A stretch of DNA of 5,455 nt, from assembly GCA_031270615.1 (NCBI GenBank), contig JAISXE010000090.1, positions 1 through 5,455 on the forward strand, given 5' to 3'. The translations under genes and the position numbers were made by a program. The notes under the pieces are model-generated. The model was not told the DNA's origin and ran no database searches. It saw only the letters and a list, made by a program, of their open reading frames with translations. Of the stretch, positions 5,373 to 5,455 are shown piece by piece (the first letter of the stretch is position 1; the number at the start of each line of letters is the position of its first letter). This DNA comes from Spirochaetia bacterium. GTDB taxonomy: Bacteria > Spirochaetota > Spirochaetia > DTKZ01.

Positions 5373-5433
5373 GGCTTTCCGCTTCAATCTTTTTGCCGCC
5401 GGGCGGCAAAAAGGATTTCCGCTGCAATCCTTT
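5373..5433. repeat. 21-bp spacer direct repeat, 40-bp period
   Basis: 5373-5393 ('ggctttccgcttcaatc' plus four T-rich bases) matches 5413-5433 at 18 of 21 positions. Each copy follows a T-run/A-run hairpin, so hairpin plus spacer looks duplicated in tandem. The second spacer can also fold by itself, 'ggatt' (5413-5417) with 'aatcc' (5426-5430). The first cannot pair fully. Confidence 0.65.
5389..5413. repeat. Perfect palindrome after aspS, unit 2 of the tandem array
   Basis: 'ctttttgccgcc' (5389-5400) and 'ggcggcaaaaag' (5402-5413) are exact reverse complements about one central base. A realistic fold is 10-11 bp with a 3-5 base loop. T5 is on the 5' arm and A5 on the 3' arm, as in unit 1. 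A weaker third unit may follow, with 'gccc' (5436-5439) pairing with 'gggc' (5443-5446), before the window ends. Confidence 0.75.
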
Positions 5434-5455
5434 GCGCCCCACGGGCTGACTTTTG

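Overview
The window carries three protein-coding loci on the + strand, separated by GC-rich gaps full of hairpins and repeats. No rRNA or tRNA gene, CRISPR array, transposase or phage gene was seen, and no minus-strand gene could be supported. It comes from a GC-rich bacterium. The pairing of a FIST-domain protein with a cytoplasmic PAS hybrid kinase, a bacterial-type AspRS, and gaps crowded with short palindromes remind me of termite-gut Treponema and related Spirochaetota. That placement is an impression from memory, not proof.

Layout. 1-313: no gene. It holds two hairpins, short repeats shared with the next gap, and a promoter-like site next to the first gene. 314-1476: a FIST-domain sensory protein whose reading frame is broken near 426 by what looks like one missing base. 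1486-3204: a hybrid histidine kinase (coiled coil, PAS, HisKA, HATPase, receiver) that starts 9 bases after the FIST stop. 3205-3536: no gene. It holds a chain of hairpins and a second copy of parts of the first gap. 3537-5330: aspS, aspartyl-tRNA synthetase, complete. 5331-5455: a small tandem array of hairpin units running off the window.

The first two genes look like one signalling operon. FIST domains are proposed small-ligand sensors, and here the FIST protein is separate from the kinase. The likely scheme is that FIST senses a ligand and modulates the kinase, which autophosphorylates on His209 and passes phosphate to its own receiver at Asp497. A further Hpt or response-regulator partner would lie outside the window. 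aspS is a separate housekeeping gene with its own weak promoter-like sequence. It carries a histidine at the anticodon-domain position linked to non-discriminating AspRS enzymes, so it may also charge tRNA-Asn.

The least ordinary material is between and within the genes: (a) four hairpins with the T-run on the 5' arm and the A-run on the 3' arm, the reverse of intrinsic terminators; (b) two gaps sharing the same block order around a hairpin whose arms differ but stay complementary; (c) an exact 16-bp in-frame direct repeat flanking the PAS region of the kinase, placed so that recombination would remove exactly 160 codons; (d) the FIST frameshift, whose early stop overlaps an ATG of the correct frame.
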